From positions 186,001-250,000 of the forward strand of contig NZ_WELG01000002.1 in the NCBI RefSeq assembly GCF_009184425.1: 64,000 nucleotides of DNA, given 5' to 3'. The notes beneath the pieces are model-generated. The model ran no database searches. It saw only the letters and a list, made by a program, of their open reading frames with translations, and had not been told where the DNA came from. Positions within the stretch are counted from its first letter, which is position 1. Every line of letters begins with the position of its first letter. Source of the DNA: Flagellimonas olearia. Lineage in GTDB: Bacteria; Bacteroidota; Bacteroidia; Flavobacteriales; Flavobacteriaceae. The translations under genes and the position numbers were made by a program. Below, one piece after another: positions 49,597 to 58,684 of the stretch.

Positions 49597-50682
49597 TTAC
49601 AGTATTTTTCGTGCTCCTTGGCCAATTCGGTCACAAATGTAGTGCCCATTCTCACAATGTTCAACCAATTCATCCTGAATAAATTGAATGGCTTTTTCCT
49701 TGACCGACTCTGGGTAAAGTACATGCACATTGGCCCCTGCATCCAAGGTAAAGCTAATGGGAACATGGGTTTCCGAGCGGTAGGCCCAAATCTTGTTGAT
49801 GATCTCCAAAGTATCCGGTTTCATTAAAATGAAATAGGGCATACTGGTCATCATCATGGCGTGTAGGGTAAGCGCCTCACTTTCCACAATCTTGATGAAT
49901 TCCTCCACATCTCCATGGGCAAAGACCGACTTTAGCGCATCCAAATTTTCATGGGCTTGCCGAAACCTATTTTCAGCAAAAGGATGTCCGTGCATCAATT
50001 CGTGCCCTACGGTGCTACTGACCTGTTTTTGTCCTTTGTGGACCAACAAAATGGTATCGTGATAGTTCTTGAATACCGGATGTACCTCAAAAGGATATTT
50101 AATCCCGTATAGATTGGAGCTTTCTGGTATGTTTTCATGTTTTCCCCATTGAATTAAATCACCTTCTATACTCCTACAGGCACTTCCGGAACCCAAACGG
50201 GCCAAAAAAGACGCTTTTTTATTGAAAAAGGCCTTGTCCATATCAGGGTTCATTTGCTTTTCAATGTCCATGATGCACAAGGACAATGCCGCCATACCGC
50301 TTGCGGAGGAAGCAATTCCACTACTGTGCGGGAAGGAATTGGAGGTTTCAATAACCAAGTGGTATTCCTTTAAAAAAGGAACATACGCCTCAATGCGTTC
50401 AAAAAAGGTTTGGATTTTGGGTTTGAAATCTTCCTTGGGTTTCCCCTCAAAAAGAAGGTCAAAAGAAAACGTATCCGAGCTTTCCCCTTTTTTCTCGAAT
50501 GCCATCGAAGTGGTGGTGGCACACGCATCCAACGTAAAACTTATGGATGGATTGGCCGGTATCTGATGGGCCAATTTCCCCCAATACTTCACCAAGGCGA
50601 TATTGCTGGGAGCCTTATAGGATACCTTTCCCTTCTTTGGAAAATTGGAATAGGTACTTTGGGAAAAGTCTTTTTCGGTCAT
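49597..50682 (-). CDS. mvaD: Diphosphomevalonate decarboxylase
   Basis: A 361-residue GHMP-fold enzyme with the characteristic APSNIALVKYWGK near the N-terminus and the NSFPHSSGIASSASGMAAL loop, then RLGSGSACRS. It makes isopentenyl diphosphate from diphosphomevalonate with ATP. It is the first of a leftward run (decarboxylase, kinase, prenyltransferase, pseudouridine synthase, membrane protein). It is divergent from the tspO gene. Confidence 0.92.
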   Translation of the reverse strand: MTEKDFSQSTYSNFPKKGKVSYKAPSNIALVKYWGKLAHQIPANPSISFTLDACATTTSMAFEKKGESSDTFSFDLLFEGKPKEDFKPKIQTFFERIEAYVPFLKEYHLVIETSNSFPHSSGIASSASGMAALSLCIMDIEKQMNPDMDKAFFNKKASFLARLGSGSACRSIEGDLIQWGKHENIPESSNLYGIKYPFEVHPVFKNYHDTILLVHKGQKQVSSTVGHELMHGHPFAENRFRQAHENLDALKSVFAHGDVEEFIKIVESEALTLHAMMMTSMPYFILMKPDTLEIINKIWAYRSETHVPISFTLDAGANVHVLYPESVKEKAIQFIQDELVEHCENGHYICDRIGQGARKIL

Positions 50683-50772
50683 GGGAAATATTTGGACAAA
50701 TATAAGATAGCGTGCCTCTTACCGAAAAGGGGATTCAAATAAATTCTTATTTTAGTTGACCTAGTGCCAGCC

Positions 50773-51249
50773 ATGAAAAAAAGAATCATTTACATTGCCA
50801 TCAGTGTCGCCGTTTGTCTACTCATCGGCTTCCTTTCAGGTTTTGCGACACAAAGCTCTGTAAATGAATGGTATACTACCCTAAACAAACCCTCATTTAC
50901 CCCACCTAATGAGCTTTTTGCTCCTGTCTGGACCGTGCTTTATGTGTTGATGGGTGTTGCGGCCGGGGTGGTCTGGTCCAAAGGCTACCACCACATTTGG
51001 GTAAAAACAGCCTTATATCATTTTGTATTTCAATTGCTTTTCAACGCTTTGTGGAGCATTGTTTTTTTTGGGTTGAAGAATCCTTTGTTGGGCCTTTTGG
51101 TAATTTTGGTATTGCTCACCTTAATCATGTTAACGATTAAATGGTTCAAGGTAGTGAGCAAAGCTGCCGCCATTTTAATGGTACCCTATTTACTATGGGT
51201 TTGTTTTGCCGCCGTTCTCAACTATAAGGTCTGGGAACTTAACCCTTAG
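50773..51249 (+). CDS. tspO: TspO/MBR-family membrane protein
   Basis: A 158-residue five-TM protein with the family signature WYTTLNKPSFTPPNELFAPVW. TspO proteins bind porphyrins and cholesterol-like molecules and influence stress or light responses. I chose the ATG at 50773; a GTG at 50764 is an alternative. The gene is followed by an AGTTCAAG-type short repeat spacer. Its regulation is not shown. Confidence 0.92.
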   Translation: MKKRIIYIAISVAVCLLIGFLSGFATQSSVNEWYTTLNKPSFTPPNELFAPVWTVLYVLMGVAAGVVWSKGYHHIWVKTALYHFVFQLLFNALWSIVFFGLKNPLLGLLVILVLLTLIMLTIKWFKVVSKAAAILMVPYLLWVCFAAVLNYKVWELNP

Positions 51250-51315
51250 GGTTAGTTCAAGTTCAAATCCAAGCGCAAGTTCAAGTGTAATATCATGCAT
51301 GGGCGCGAGGCTGTT

Positions 51316-51861
51316 TCACTTACTTTTTTGGACCATATCCAGTAGTTTTTGCATGGTTCTTAAGTTTCGGGTGGTCGCCTCCACCTTGAGTTTACGTTCC
51401 AAGAGGTTGTTGTTGAGCTTGGCATTTCCATAACCGTTTTTGCACAATAGGTAAACGCAAGTATCCGTGATGTGAAAATCTTCATGATCAAAATGGAGTT
51501 CATTGAATTCACGAACAGGTTCTTTTTTTGGAGTCTCTTTAAGCAACACAAAATAGAGTTTGTTTTCCTCAGCTTCTTGGGCAAATGGATTGTTCTCCAA
51601 AATTTTCTTGATTTCTTCTTCCAACACTACCAAAATGGGCACTTCAAATCCAAAATCCACCAAAATAGCCTTCTGGATTTGGTCTTCAAGCACTCGTTTG
51701 TTCAATTCCTCACTGCCAAAAACCACATTGCCACTCTGAATGTAGGTCTCCACATGGTTCAATCCTGTTTTGATCAGGGTTTCCCTTAGGTCTGCCATTT
51801 TTATCTTCTTTTGGCCACCCACATTGATTCCCCTTAAAAGTGCTATGTAGTTATGCATCAT
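51316..51861 (-). CDS. DUF1697 family protein
   Basis: A 181-residue protein with the DUF1697 N-terminus YIALLRGINVGGQKKIKM and THVETYIQSGNVVF-type block. The family is widespread in bacteria and has no agreed function. An alternative start is the ATG at 51858. It converges on tspO and diverges from glpK. Confidence 0.9.
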   Translation of the reverse strand: MMHNYIALLRGINVGGQKKIKMADLRETLIKTGLNHVETYIQSGNVVFGSEELNKRVLEDQIQKAILVDFGFEVPILVVLEEEIKKILENNPFAQEAEENKLYFVLLKETPKKEPVREFNELHFDHEDFHITDTCVYLLCKNGYGNAKLNNNLLERKLKVEATTRNLRTMQKLLDMVQKSK

Positions 51862-51917
51862 GTTAAAAAGCTACCCAAATTAATTTTAGTAAATTCAATC
51901 GCATTAAATTAACTAAA

Positions 51918-53414
51918 ATGAACCAATACATCCTTGCTTTGGATCAAGGCACCACCAGTTCCAGGGCCGTGATCTTTGATCAAAGGGGAACCATTATCTC
52001 AGTGGCCCAGAAAGAATTCACCCAAATTTTCCCAAAACCGGGATGGGTAGAGCACGACCCCAACGAAATTTGGGCCACCCAAGCGGGAATGGCCGCCGAA
52101 GCCGTGAGCAAAAAAGGATTGAAAGGGGAACAAATGGCTGCTATTGGCATCACCAATCAGCGTGAAACCGTAGTGGTTTGGGACCGAAACACTGGGGAAC
52201 CGGTCTACAATGCCATCGTATGGCAAGACAAGCGCACAGCCGACTACTGCGATGTACTGAAAAAGCAGGGGAAATCAGAAATGATCCGTGAAAAAACGGG
52301 GCTGGTCATTGATTCCTATTTCTCCGGAACCAAGGTAAAATGGATTTTAGACCATGTGGAAGGTGCCCGGGAAAAGGCCGAAGCCGGTGATTTGATCATG
52401 GGTACCATTGACACCTGGCTTATCTGGAAAATGACAGAGGGCAAGTTGCATATCACAGATGTTACCAATGCCTCGCGCACCCTTCTTTTCAATATCAACA
52501 CCATGCAATGGGATGATGAGCTGCTGGAGTTGCTCACCATTCCGAAGAGCATGCTCCCGGAAGTACATCAATCCAGCGAGGTATATGGCTTCACCAGTCC
52601 TAATTTCTTTGCCTCCAAAATCCCCATTGCGGGAATTGCCGGAGACCAGCAAGCAGCCCTCTTTGGCCAAATGTGCACCAAAAAAGGCATGGTCAAGAAT
52701 ACCTATGGCACAGGTTGCTTTATGCTCATGAACATTGGGGAGACTCCCGTAGTCTCCAAAAACAATCTATTGACCACCGTGGCATGGAAAATCAACGGAA
52801 AGACCCAATATGCCCTGGAAGGGAGCATTTTTATTGCCGGAGCGGTGGTACAATGGCTTCGGGATAGTTTAAAAATCATTAAAACCTCCTCGGAAGTTGA
52901 ACAACTGGCTGGAGGGGTCAACAGTTCGGATGGAGTCTATTTTGTTCCTGCCTTTGCCGGTTTGGGTGCTCCGCACTGGAATCAACATGCCCAAGGCACC
53001 ATTTTTGGGTTGACGCGCGGAAGTACCGATGCCCATATTGCGAGGGCCGCTTTGGAATCCATTGCTTACCAGACCATGGATATCCTAAAAGCCATGGAAG
53101 CTGATTCTGGTATTTCCATCAAGGAACTTCGGGTAGATGGCGGTGCTACCATAAATGATATGCTCATGCAGTTTCAGGCCGATGTTCTGAACACCGTTAC
53201 GGTTAGACCAAAAATTGTGGAAACCACGGTCATGGGTGCTGCCTATCTGGCGGGGTTGGCCGTTGGATATTGGAAAAGCACCTCGGAAATACAGGATATT
53301 TGGCAGGCCGATGTACATTTTCAGCCTGCCGAGGAACGGGAAAACATAGATAAAGACATACAAGGATGGTACCGGGCCATAAAAGCTTTGGAACATTGGA
53401 CGGAAAACCCATAA
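51918..53414 (+). CDS. glpK: Glycerol kinase
   Basis: A 498-residue FGGY kinase: [30 protein letters not shown] and GLGAPHWN, all typical of GlpK. It makes glycerol-3-phosphate with ATP. It is followed 34 bp later by a glycerol-channel gene, so uptake and phosphorylation are coupled; a glycerophosphodiesterase nearby on the opposite strand would supply glycerol-3-phosphate from lipids. Confidence 0.96.
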   Translation: MNQYILALDQGTTSSRAVIFDQRGTIISVAQKEFTQIFPKPGWVEHDPNEIWATQAGMAAEAVSKKGLKGEQMAAIGITNQRETVVVWDRNTGEPVYNAIVWQDKRTADYCDVLKKQGKSEMIREKTGLVIDSYFSGTKVKWILDHVEGAREKAEAGDLIMGTIDTWLIWKMTEGKLHITDVTNASRTLLFNINTMQWDDELLELLTIPKSMLPEVHQSSEVYGFTSPNFFASKIPIAGIAGDQQAALFGQMCTKKGMVKNTYGTGCFMLMNIGETPVVSKNNLLTTVAWKINGKTQYALEGSIFIAGAVVQWLRDSLKIIKTSSEVEQLAGGVNSSDGVYFVPAFAGLGAPHWNQHAQGTIFGLTRGSTDAHIARAALESIAYQTMDILKAMEADSGISIKELRVDGGATINDMLMQFQADVLNTVTVRPKIVETTVMGAAYLAGLAVGYWKSTSEIQDIWQADVHFQPAEERENIDKDIQGWYRAIKALEHWTENP

Positions 53415-53448
53415 ATTAACCCTTTGTAAACACTAAACCAAAATCCAT

Positions 53449-54177
53449 ATGACTCCCTTCATTTCCGAAATTGTGGGCACCTTCCTTTTGATTCTCTTAG
53501 GGTGCGGTGTCAATGCCAATGTCTCTCTACAAAAAACCTATGGAAATGGTTCTGGATGGATGGTGATCACCACCGGATGGGCCTTTGCGGTTTATACCGG
53601 GGTTGTAGTTGCAGGGCCTTATAGTGGCGCCCATCTCAATCCAGCCGTTACCATTGGTCTAGCGGTGGCAGGGGAATTCCCCGTTGATGCCATCCTAAGC
53701 TATATTACAGCACAGTTCATTGGGGCCATGCTGGGAGCCTTTTTGGTTTGGCTGATCAACAAAGACCATTTTGATGCCACTGCCGATGGAAACACAAAGC
53801 GGGCCGTCTTTTGCAATGCTCCGGCCATTCCCAATACCTTTTTAAACCTTTTGACCGAAATCTTGGGCACTTTTGTTTTGGTATTTGCCGTACTGTATTT
53901 TACCGATGCTGTGATGTCCTCGGACAATACCATTATTGGTCTGGGCTCATTGGGTGCGTTGCCCGTAGCCTTGATTGTTTGGGGCATTGGTCTGTCTTTG
54001 GGAGGCACCACGGGTTATGCCATCAATCCGGCCAGGGATATGGGGCCTCGGATCATCCATGCCTTGGTTCCCATAAAAAATAAGGGGTCCAACGGATGGG
54101 GTTATTCCTGGATTCCAGTCATAGGCCCAATATTGGGTGCGGCATTGGCTGCCGGAATTGCCATGCTCCTACAATAA
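53449..54177 (+). CDS. glpF: MIP-family glycerol facilitator
   Basis: A 242-residue six-TM channel with two NPA motifs: AHLNPAVTIG and AINPARDMGPR. The Asp after the second NPAR is the mark of aquaglyceroporins rather than strict water channels. It passes glycerol by diffusion, and GlpK traps it. The stop is directly adjacent to the stop of the convergent flavoprotein gene. Confidence 0.94.
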   Translation: MTPFISEIVGTFLLILLGCGVNANVSLQKTYGNGSGWMVITTGWAFAVYTGVVVAGPYSGAHLNPAVTIGLAVAGEFPVDAILSYITAQFIGAMLGAFLVWLINKDHFDATADGNTKRAVFCNAPAIPNTFLNLLTEILGTFVLVFAVLYFTDAVMSSDNTIIGLGSLGALPVALIVWGIGLSLGGTTGYAINPARDMGPRIIHALVPIKNKGSNGWGYSWIPVIGPILGAALAAGIAMLLQ

Positions 54178-55449
54178 TCATTCGGATGAGGCTATGGCCT
54201 GTGCGGCCAAATAGGCTCCTGTCCATGCATTTTGAAAATTGAATCCGCCCGTAATGGCATCCACATTGATAATTTCCCCAGCAAAATAGAGATTGGGAAT
54301 GATTTTACTTTCGAACGTTCTAAAATCGACTTCCTTCAAATCCACCCCTCCAGCAGTAACGAATTCTTCCTTAAAAGTACTTTTTCCTTCCACTTTAAAA
54401 GAGGAGTCGGTGAGTTGTTCGGCCAAATTTTGAAGTTTCTCTTTGGTAAGGTCAGCCCATTTTTCATCTTTTTTGATGCGTGCCGCATGGACCAATTTTG
54501 CCCAAAGTCGGCGGGGTAGTTCAACGGCATGGGTTCTCAAAACCGTTTTTTTGGGTTCCACTTCCTTTATTTTTCGGAGTAGTCGTTCCATGGAAGCAGT
54601 TGTATACTCTGGTGTCCAATTGATGTTCAACCGGAATGCATAGTTGTATTTGTTCAGAATATTGGCGCCCCATGCGGACAGTTTTAAGATGGCCGGGCCA
54701 CTCAATCCCCAGTGGGTAATCAACAAAGGGCCTTCGGACTGTAAAACGGGTTCCTCCTTTTTAGCACTCTTTAGGTTCAGTTGGACTTTATCGGAAGAGA
54801 AAGTTCTCTTTGGAGGGATTTCAGCAGAAACATAGGCACTTATTCCTTGGATTCCGTTGATTCGTTCATCATTGATATTGAACGTGAAAAGGGATGGTAC
54901 GGGAGAGACAATGGTATGCCCCATTGCTTTCAACTGCTCCCATATTTTGGGGTTGCTCCCTGTAGTAAGCAGTAGCTTTTTGGCATGGTAGTGCTTGTTC
55001 ATGGTGGTCACCTGCCATTCCTCCCCGTTTTTTTCAAACTGCTTTACGGAGCTGTTCCGCAAAATTGTGATGCCCAATCGTTCGGCCTCACCCACAAGAC
55101 AGTCAATAATGGATTGTGAAGAATCACTTTGGGGAAATACGCGTCCATCCTCCTCAATCTTGAGGGGCACTCCCCGTTCTTCAAAAAAGGCCATGACATC
55201 CATGGGGGCATAATTGTGGAAAGGCCCCAGAAGCTCTCTTTCCCCACGTGGATAGTTGGTGGAAAGTTCCCGAGGGGAAAATTCGCCATGGGTCACATTG
55301 CACCGGCCACCTCCCGAAACCTTTACTTTGGACAGTACAGTCTTCCCTCGTTCAAAAATGGCAATCTTGGCATGGGGTGCCCGCTCCGCAATATGGATTC
55401 CGGCATAAAAACCGGCAGCACCTCCGCCAACGATAATTACATCGAACAT
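54178..55449 (-). CDS. HI0933-family flavoprotein (BaiN/RdsA-like)
   Basis: A 423-residue FAD protein: VGGGAAGFYAGIHIAE, SGGGRCNVTHGE, and a C-terminal AGEIINVDAITGGFN. HI0933-like proteins are conserved NAD(P)/FAD enzymes; in E. coli RdsA/YhiN takes part in rRNA modification, so an RNA role is possible. Its start overlaps the stop of the phosphodiesterase gene by one base (TAATG), which indicates an operon. Confidence 0.85.
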   Translation of the reverse strand: MFDVIIVGGGAAGFYAGIHIAERAPHAKIAIFERGKTVLSKVKVSGGGRCNVTHGEFSPRELSTNYPRGERELLGPFHNYAPMDVMAFFEERGVPLKIEEDGRVFPQSDSSQSIIDCLVGEAERLGITILRNSSVKQFEKNGEEWQVTTMNKHYHAKKLLLTTGSNPKIWEQLKAMGHTIVSPVPSLFTFNINDERINGIQGISAYVSAEIPPKRTFSSDKVQLNLKSAKKEEPVLQSEGPLLITHWGLSGPAILKLSAWGANILNKYNYAFRLNINWTPEYTTASMERLLRKIKEVEPKKTVLRTHAVELPRRLWAKLVHAARIKKDEKWADLTKEKLQNLAEQLTDSSFKVEGKSTFKEEFVTAGGVDLKEVDFRTFESKIIPNLYFAGEIINVDAITGGFNFQNAWTGAYLAAQAIASSE

Positions 55450-56201
55450 TAATGGGCCCGTTCAGGATAATCGGTAATGATACCGTCCACCCCAAAATCT
55501 TTCATTCGTTGGATATCCCCAGGTTCATTGACGGTCCATGTATAGACTTTCAATCCTTCGTCCTGCATTTGTTCCACATTCTCAGCAGTCAAGGTGGTGT
55601 ATCTGGGGTTTATGGCCACAGCATTCAATTCTTTGGCCACTTCAATGGCTTTTATGGGATCCTCGCCGGTAAGTACCGCTATCTTGATATCCTTGTTGAG
55701 CTTTCGCATTTCCTTGAGCTCGTCCCAATTGAAACTGGAAATGACAATATTATCTGGTGACCAGCCCCTGTTTTCAATATAACTTTTCACAATAAAGTCC
55801 ACTCTCTCCGATGTTCCCGCTCCCTTCAACTCTATATTCAATCCTACTTGGTTGTCAATGAGTTTCAGTACATCCTGCAACAAAGGAATTGAATGTCCCC
55901 CATCTAAAATAAGCTGCTTCATGTCAAACACATTGAACTCTTCTATTTTACCGCCTCCATTGGTCAATCTATCCACGGTATCATCATGAAACACCACAGT
56001 TTCGCCACTTTCTATTTGAAAAACGTCTATCTCTATCATGTCCACTCCCAAGTCCATTGCCTTTTGAACGGACGCCAATGTGTTTTCGGTTTCGTGGCCC
56101 ATGGCACCTCTATGTCCAATGACCAATGGTTTTGATTCTTTCATTCCGCAGCTATTAGAGAGTATTATGACAATTGATATCCAAAGTAGATTTTTTTTCA
56201 T
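55449..56201 (-). CDS. Glycerophosphodiester phosphodiesterase lipoprotein
   Basis: A 250-residue GDPD enzyme: lipobox ILSNSC, then IGHRGAMGHETENTLAS, MIEIDVFQ and FHDDTVDRLT, which contain the His, Glu and Asp catalytic set. It hydrolyses glycerophosphodiesters to glycerol-3-phosphate at the cell envelope. Neighbouring glpK and glpF place it in a glycerol block, though it is transcribed toward them from the other side. Confidence 0.9.
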   Translation of the reverse strand: MKKNLLWISIVIILSNSCGMKESKPLVIGHRGAMGHETENTLASVQKAMDLGVDMIEIDVFQIESGETVVFHDDTVDRLTNGGGKIEEFNVFDMKQLILDGGHSIPLLQDVLKLIDNQVGLNIELKGAGTSERVDFIVKSYIENRGWSPDNIVISSFNWDELKEMRKLNKDIKIAVLTGEDPIKAIEVAKELNAVAINPRYTTLTAENVEQMQDEGLKVYTWTVNEPGDIQRMKDFGVDGIITDYPERAH

Positions 56202-56392
56202 TTTTCCGATTTTATGGTAGTTAAAAATACAACATGAAAATTGAATCTGGGAACTACATTTAAAAATGAAAAATTCACGAATTAGTCCATCAAAAAGAAT
56301 GATATCAATTTTTTAAAGCGCTGATTTTTATCGATTTGTTAAATTTTATTTAATACATTTATCATATTCGTAACCAATAAAAAACTACAACC

Positions 56393-56812
56393 ATGTTTTC
56401 AAAATCCAATTTGCTGGCCACCTTGGTCGCAACGATTGTCATGTTTTTTCTGGGATACCTCATCTGGGGTCTCGCCACTGTAGACTTTTTTACCGAACAT
56501 ACCATTGTCAACGCCATGAAAGAAGTTCCCGATCTTGGGATTATAGCTCTAGCCAATCTTATCGCCTCCTTTATCCTCAGCACCTTGTACAGCAAATGGG
56601 CCCGGGGCCATCACTCCTTAGGCCAAGGATTTGAGTTCGGGGCATGGATAGGTGCTCTTATTGGATTGGGCTCGGGGCTAATTGCCTATGCCACCATGAG
56701 CTTGATGGATATGACCGGCCATATTGTTGAAGCCGTTCTGGACATTGTTTTTTACGGAATTATAGGAGCCATCATTGCACTGATCTACCAAAAAACAGCT
56801 GCAAAATCGTAA
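56393..56812 (+). CDS. Hypothetical four-TM membrane protein (139 aa)
   Basis: A small polytopic protein with four hydrophobic segments, the first starting NLLATLVATIVMFFLGYLIW. Its family is not certain; it somewhat resembles small membrane proteins of the DUF1761 type. It has its own terminator at 56838-56868 and lies between divergent and convergent neighbours, so it is a single-gene unit. Confidence 0.65.
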   Translation: MFSKSNLLATLVATIVMFFLGYLIWGLATVDFFTEHTIVNAMKEVPDLGIIALANLIASFILSTLYSKWARGHHSLGQGFEFGAWIGALIGLGSGLIAYATMSLMDMTGHIVEAVLDIVFYGIIGAIIALIYQKTAAKS

Positions 56813-56837
56813 GGCAACTAACCAACCTTAAACTGGA

Positions 56838-56868
56838 GCGGATTGCTTTGCAATCCGCTTTTTTTTTA
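56838..56868 (+). terminator. Rho-independent terminator
   Basis: GCGGATTGC and GCAATCCGC form a 9-bp stem with a TTT loop and are followed by nine or more T. It ends the gene at 56393-56812 and overlaps the last codons of the convergent GH13 gene. Confidence 0.9.
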
Positions 56869-58644
56869 TGGTATCAACTTAAAAATATAGGATTCCAAAG
56901 GCTGTAGTTCCACCCATACTTTTCCCTGCCCATTCTCCACCAATAAGGTCGATTCCACTTTTCCATATAGTTCTTCGGAAAGGTCGTAAACCACATCTTT
57001 CAATTGCCATTTGGCTATAAGATCTTCCGGAACCTTAAGTTCAAAAGCATAGTTTTTATGGGCATCGAAATTGGAAACGACCAGTAGTTTTTCACCATCG
57101 GTCCATCTCGCGAAGGAAAGGACCCTATGATCATAGCTCTCGGTACGTTCCTTATTATAAAAATGGATTTCTTGGTATTCGCCCATCAAAGCCGAGCTTT
57201 CTTTGGTAAAGTTCAAAAGGCGGGCATAAAAATCCCGGAGCTCCTTTTCTTCTTGTGACAATTGACCTCCATCAAATGCTTTATGGTTCATCCAACGTTG
57301 ATGGTGGGGCACTCCAATATAATCGAAAATCGAGGTACGTGTGGGCTTTCCAAAACCCGCATCCTCTGCAGCGGGCTCGCCTACCTCCTGTCCAAAATAA
57401 ATCATGGTGGGTGATGTCCCAATAGTGGCCGAAACGACCATGGCCGGCTTTCCAATTTCTGCTTTACCCACGAAATCCGGGCTGGCGATTCTTTGCTCAT
57501 CATGGTTTTCCAAAAAATGGAGCATGTGGTGCTCAATATCCAGCACTTTTTGCTGCACCACGGGAATATGGTCTGTCCAGCCATACCCCTTCATGATATG
57601 TTTTAAACCATCATACAAATCCACTTTATCGTACAGGTAGTCCATTTTTCCCCGTTGGATATAGTCCCGATACAGGTCTGGATTGTATACCTCAGCCATT
57701 AAAAAGGCCTCCGGTTTCTTCATTTTGATGTTGGAATTCAGGTAGCTCCAAAATTCCACCGGGACCATTTCCGCCATGTCATATCGAAACCCATCCACAC
57801 CAAAATCCAGCCAGTACAGTGCAATATCCCTGAACTTTGCCCAAGAATCGGGAACGGTTTTATCTTCCCAAAACTGAAAGTGTTCTGTATAGTCCTTGCC
57901 CTTGAAATCCCAAGGCAATTCATCAAAATCCTTGATGCCATCCGGTCGTACCCCGTAATTGATCTTTACAGTTTCATACCAGTCGTTGAAATGGGGTTGG
58001 GCCATTCGGGACCCATTTCCGGTCCATTTGGCAGGGTTTTCCTCAAGTTTTTGATTGGATAACGGAAGATTCCTACCGCCCAAAGGAGCGTATCCATGTT
58101 CCCAATGGGGCAACTGAAACCGCTGACCAGGGATGTAATAAAAATTATTGTTGACATCGTATTCCTTCGTAACATCGTCATGGGCGCCCAAGTCCACCAC
58201 TCCTTCAGGGTTATTGGTCCCTTCATATTTGCGGGCCACATGGTTGGGAACTATATCTATGATCACCTTCATTCCCAATTTATGGGTCCTTTTGACAAGT
58301 TCGTTGAATTCATCGAGTCGCTTGGCCGGATCTAAGGCCAAATCAGGATTCACATTGTAGTAGTCCTTTACCGCATACGGTGAGCCTGCACGTCCCTTGA
58401 CCACATTATAATCGTCATTGGAAATGCCATAAGCGTTGTAATCATTGACCAATGCATGGTGTAGCACTCCGGTATACCAGATATGGGTGACCCCCAAATC
58501 TTGGATTTCCCCCAAAGCTTTTTCAGTAAAATCCGCAAACTTCCCCAGTCCATTTTCTGCAATGGTCCCCCATGGAATGTTATGGGTATTGGTGTTTCCA
58601 AAAAGTCGGGCAAAGACCTGATATACTATGGTTTTTTTCTTCAT
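56866..58644 (-). CDS. GH13 alpha-amylase-family enzyme
   Basis: A 592-residue alpha-glucan enzyme with the four conserved GH13 regions: DIVPNH (I), DGFRYDMAE (II, nucleophile Asp), AEVYNP (III, acid/base Glu) and FLENHDEQR (IV). I chose the ATG at 58644 (MKKKTIVYQVFARLFGN), the usual family start, with no signal peptide, so it is probably cytoplasmic and acts on imported maltodextrins. A longer frame from 58692 would overlap the GH65 gene. It is the last gene in the LacI-GH65-GH13 direction. Confidence 0.92.
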   Translation of the reverse strand: MKKKTIVYQVFARLFGNTNTHNIPWGTIAENGLGKFADFTEKALGEIQDLGVTHIWYTGVLHHALVNDYNAYGISNDDYNVVKGRAGSPYAVKDYYNVNPDLALDPAKRLDEFNELVKRTHKLGMKVIIDIVPNHVARKYEGTNNPEGVVDLGAHDDVTKEYDVNNNFYYIPGQRFQLPHWEHGYAPLGGRNLPLSNQKLEENPAKWTGNGSRMAQPHFNDWYETVKINYGVRPDGIKDFDELPWDFKGKDYTEHFQFWEDKTVPDSWAKFRDIALYWLDFGVDGFRYDMAEMVPVEFWSYLNSNIKMKKPEAFLMAEVYNPDLYRDYIQRGKMDYLYDKVDLYDGLKHIMKGYGWTDHIPVVQQKVLDIEHHMLHFLENHDEQRIASPDFVGKAEIGKPAMVVSATIGTSPTMIYFGQEVGEPAAEDAGFGKPTRTSIFDYIGVPHHQRWMNHKAFDGGQLSQEEKELRDFYARLLNFTKESSALMGEYQEIHFYNKERTESYDHRVLSFARWTDGEKLLVVSNFDAHKNYAFELKVPEDLIAKWQLKDVVYDLSEELYGKVESTLLVENGQGKVWVELQPLESYIFKLIP

Positions 58645-58684
58645 GGGGTCTCGTGGTTTTTCCAACCGTAAAATAAAGGAACTT

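Noticed and set aside
51250-51290. AGTTCAAG-type short tandem repeat after tspO
   Set aside because: A few imperfect copies in a spacer; no conserved structure or evidence of function.
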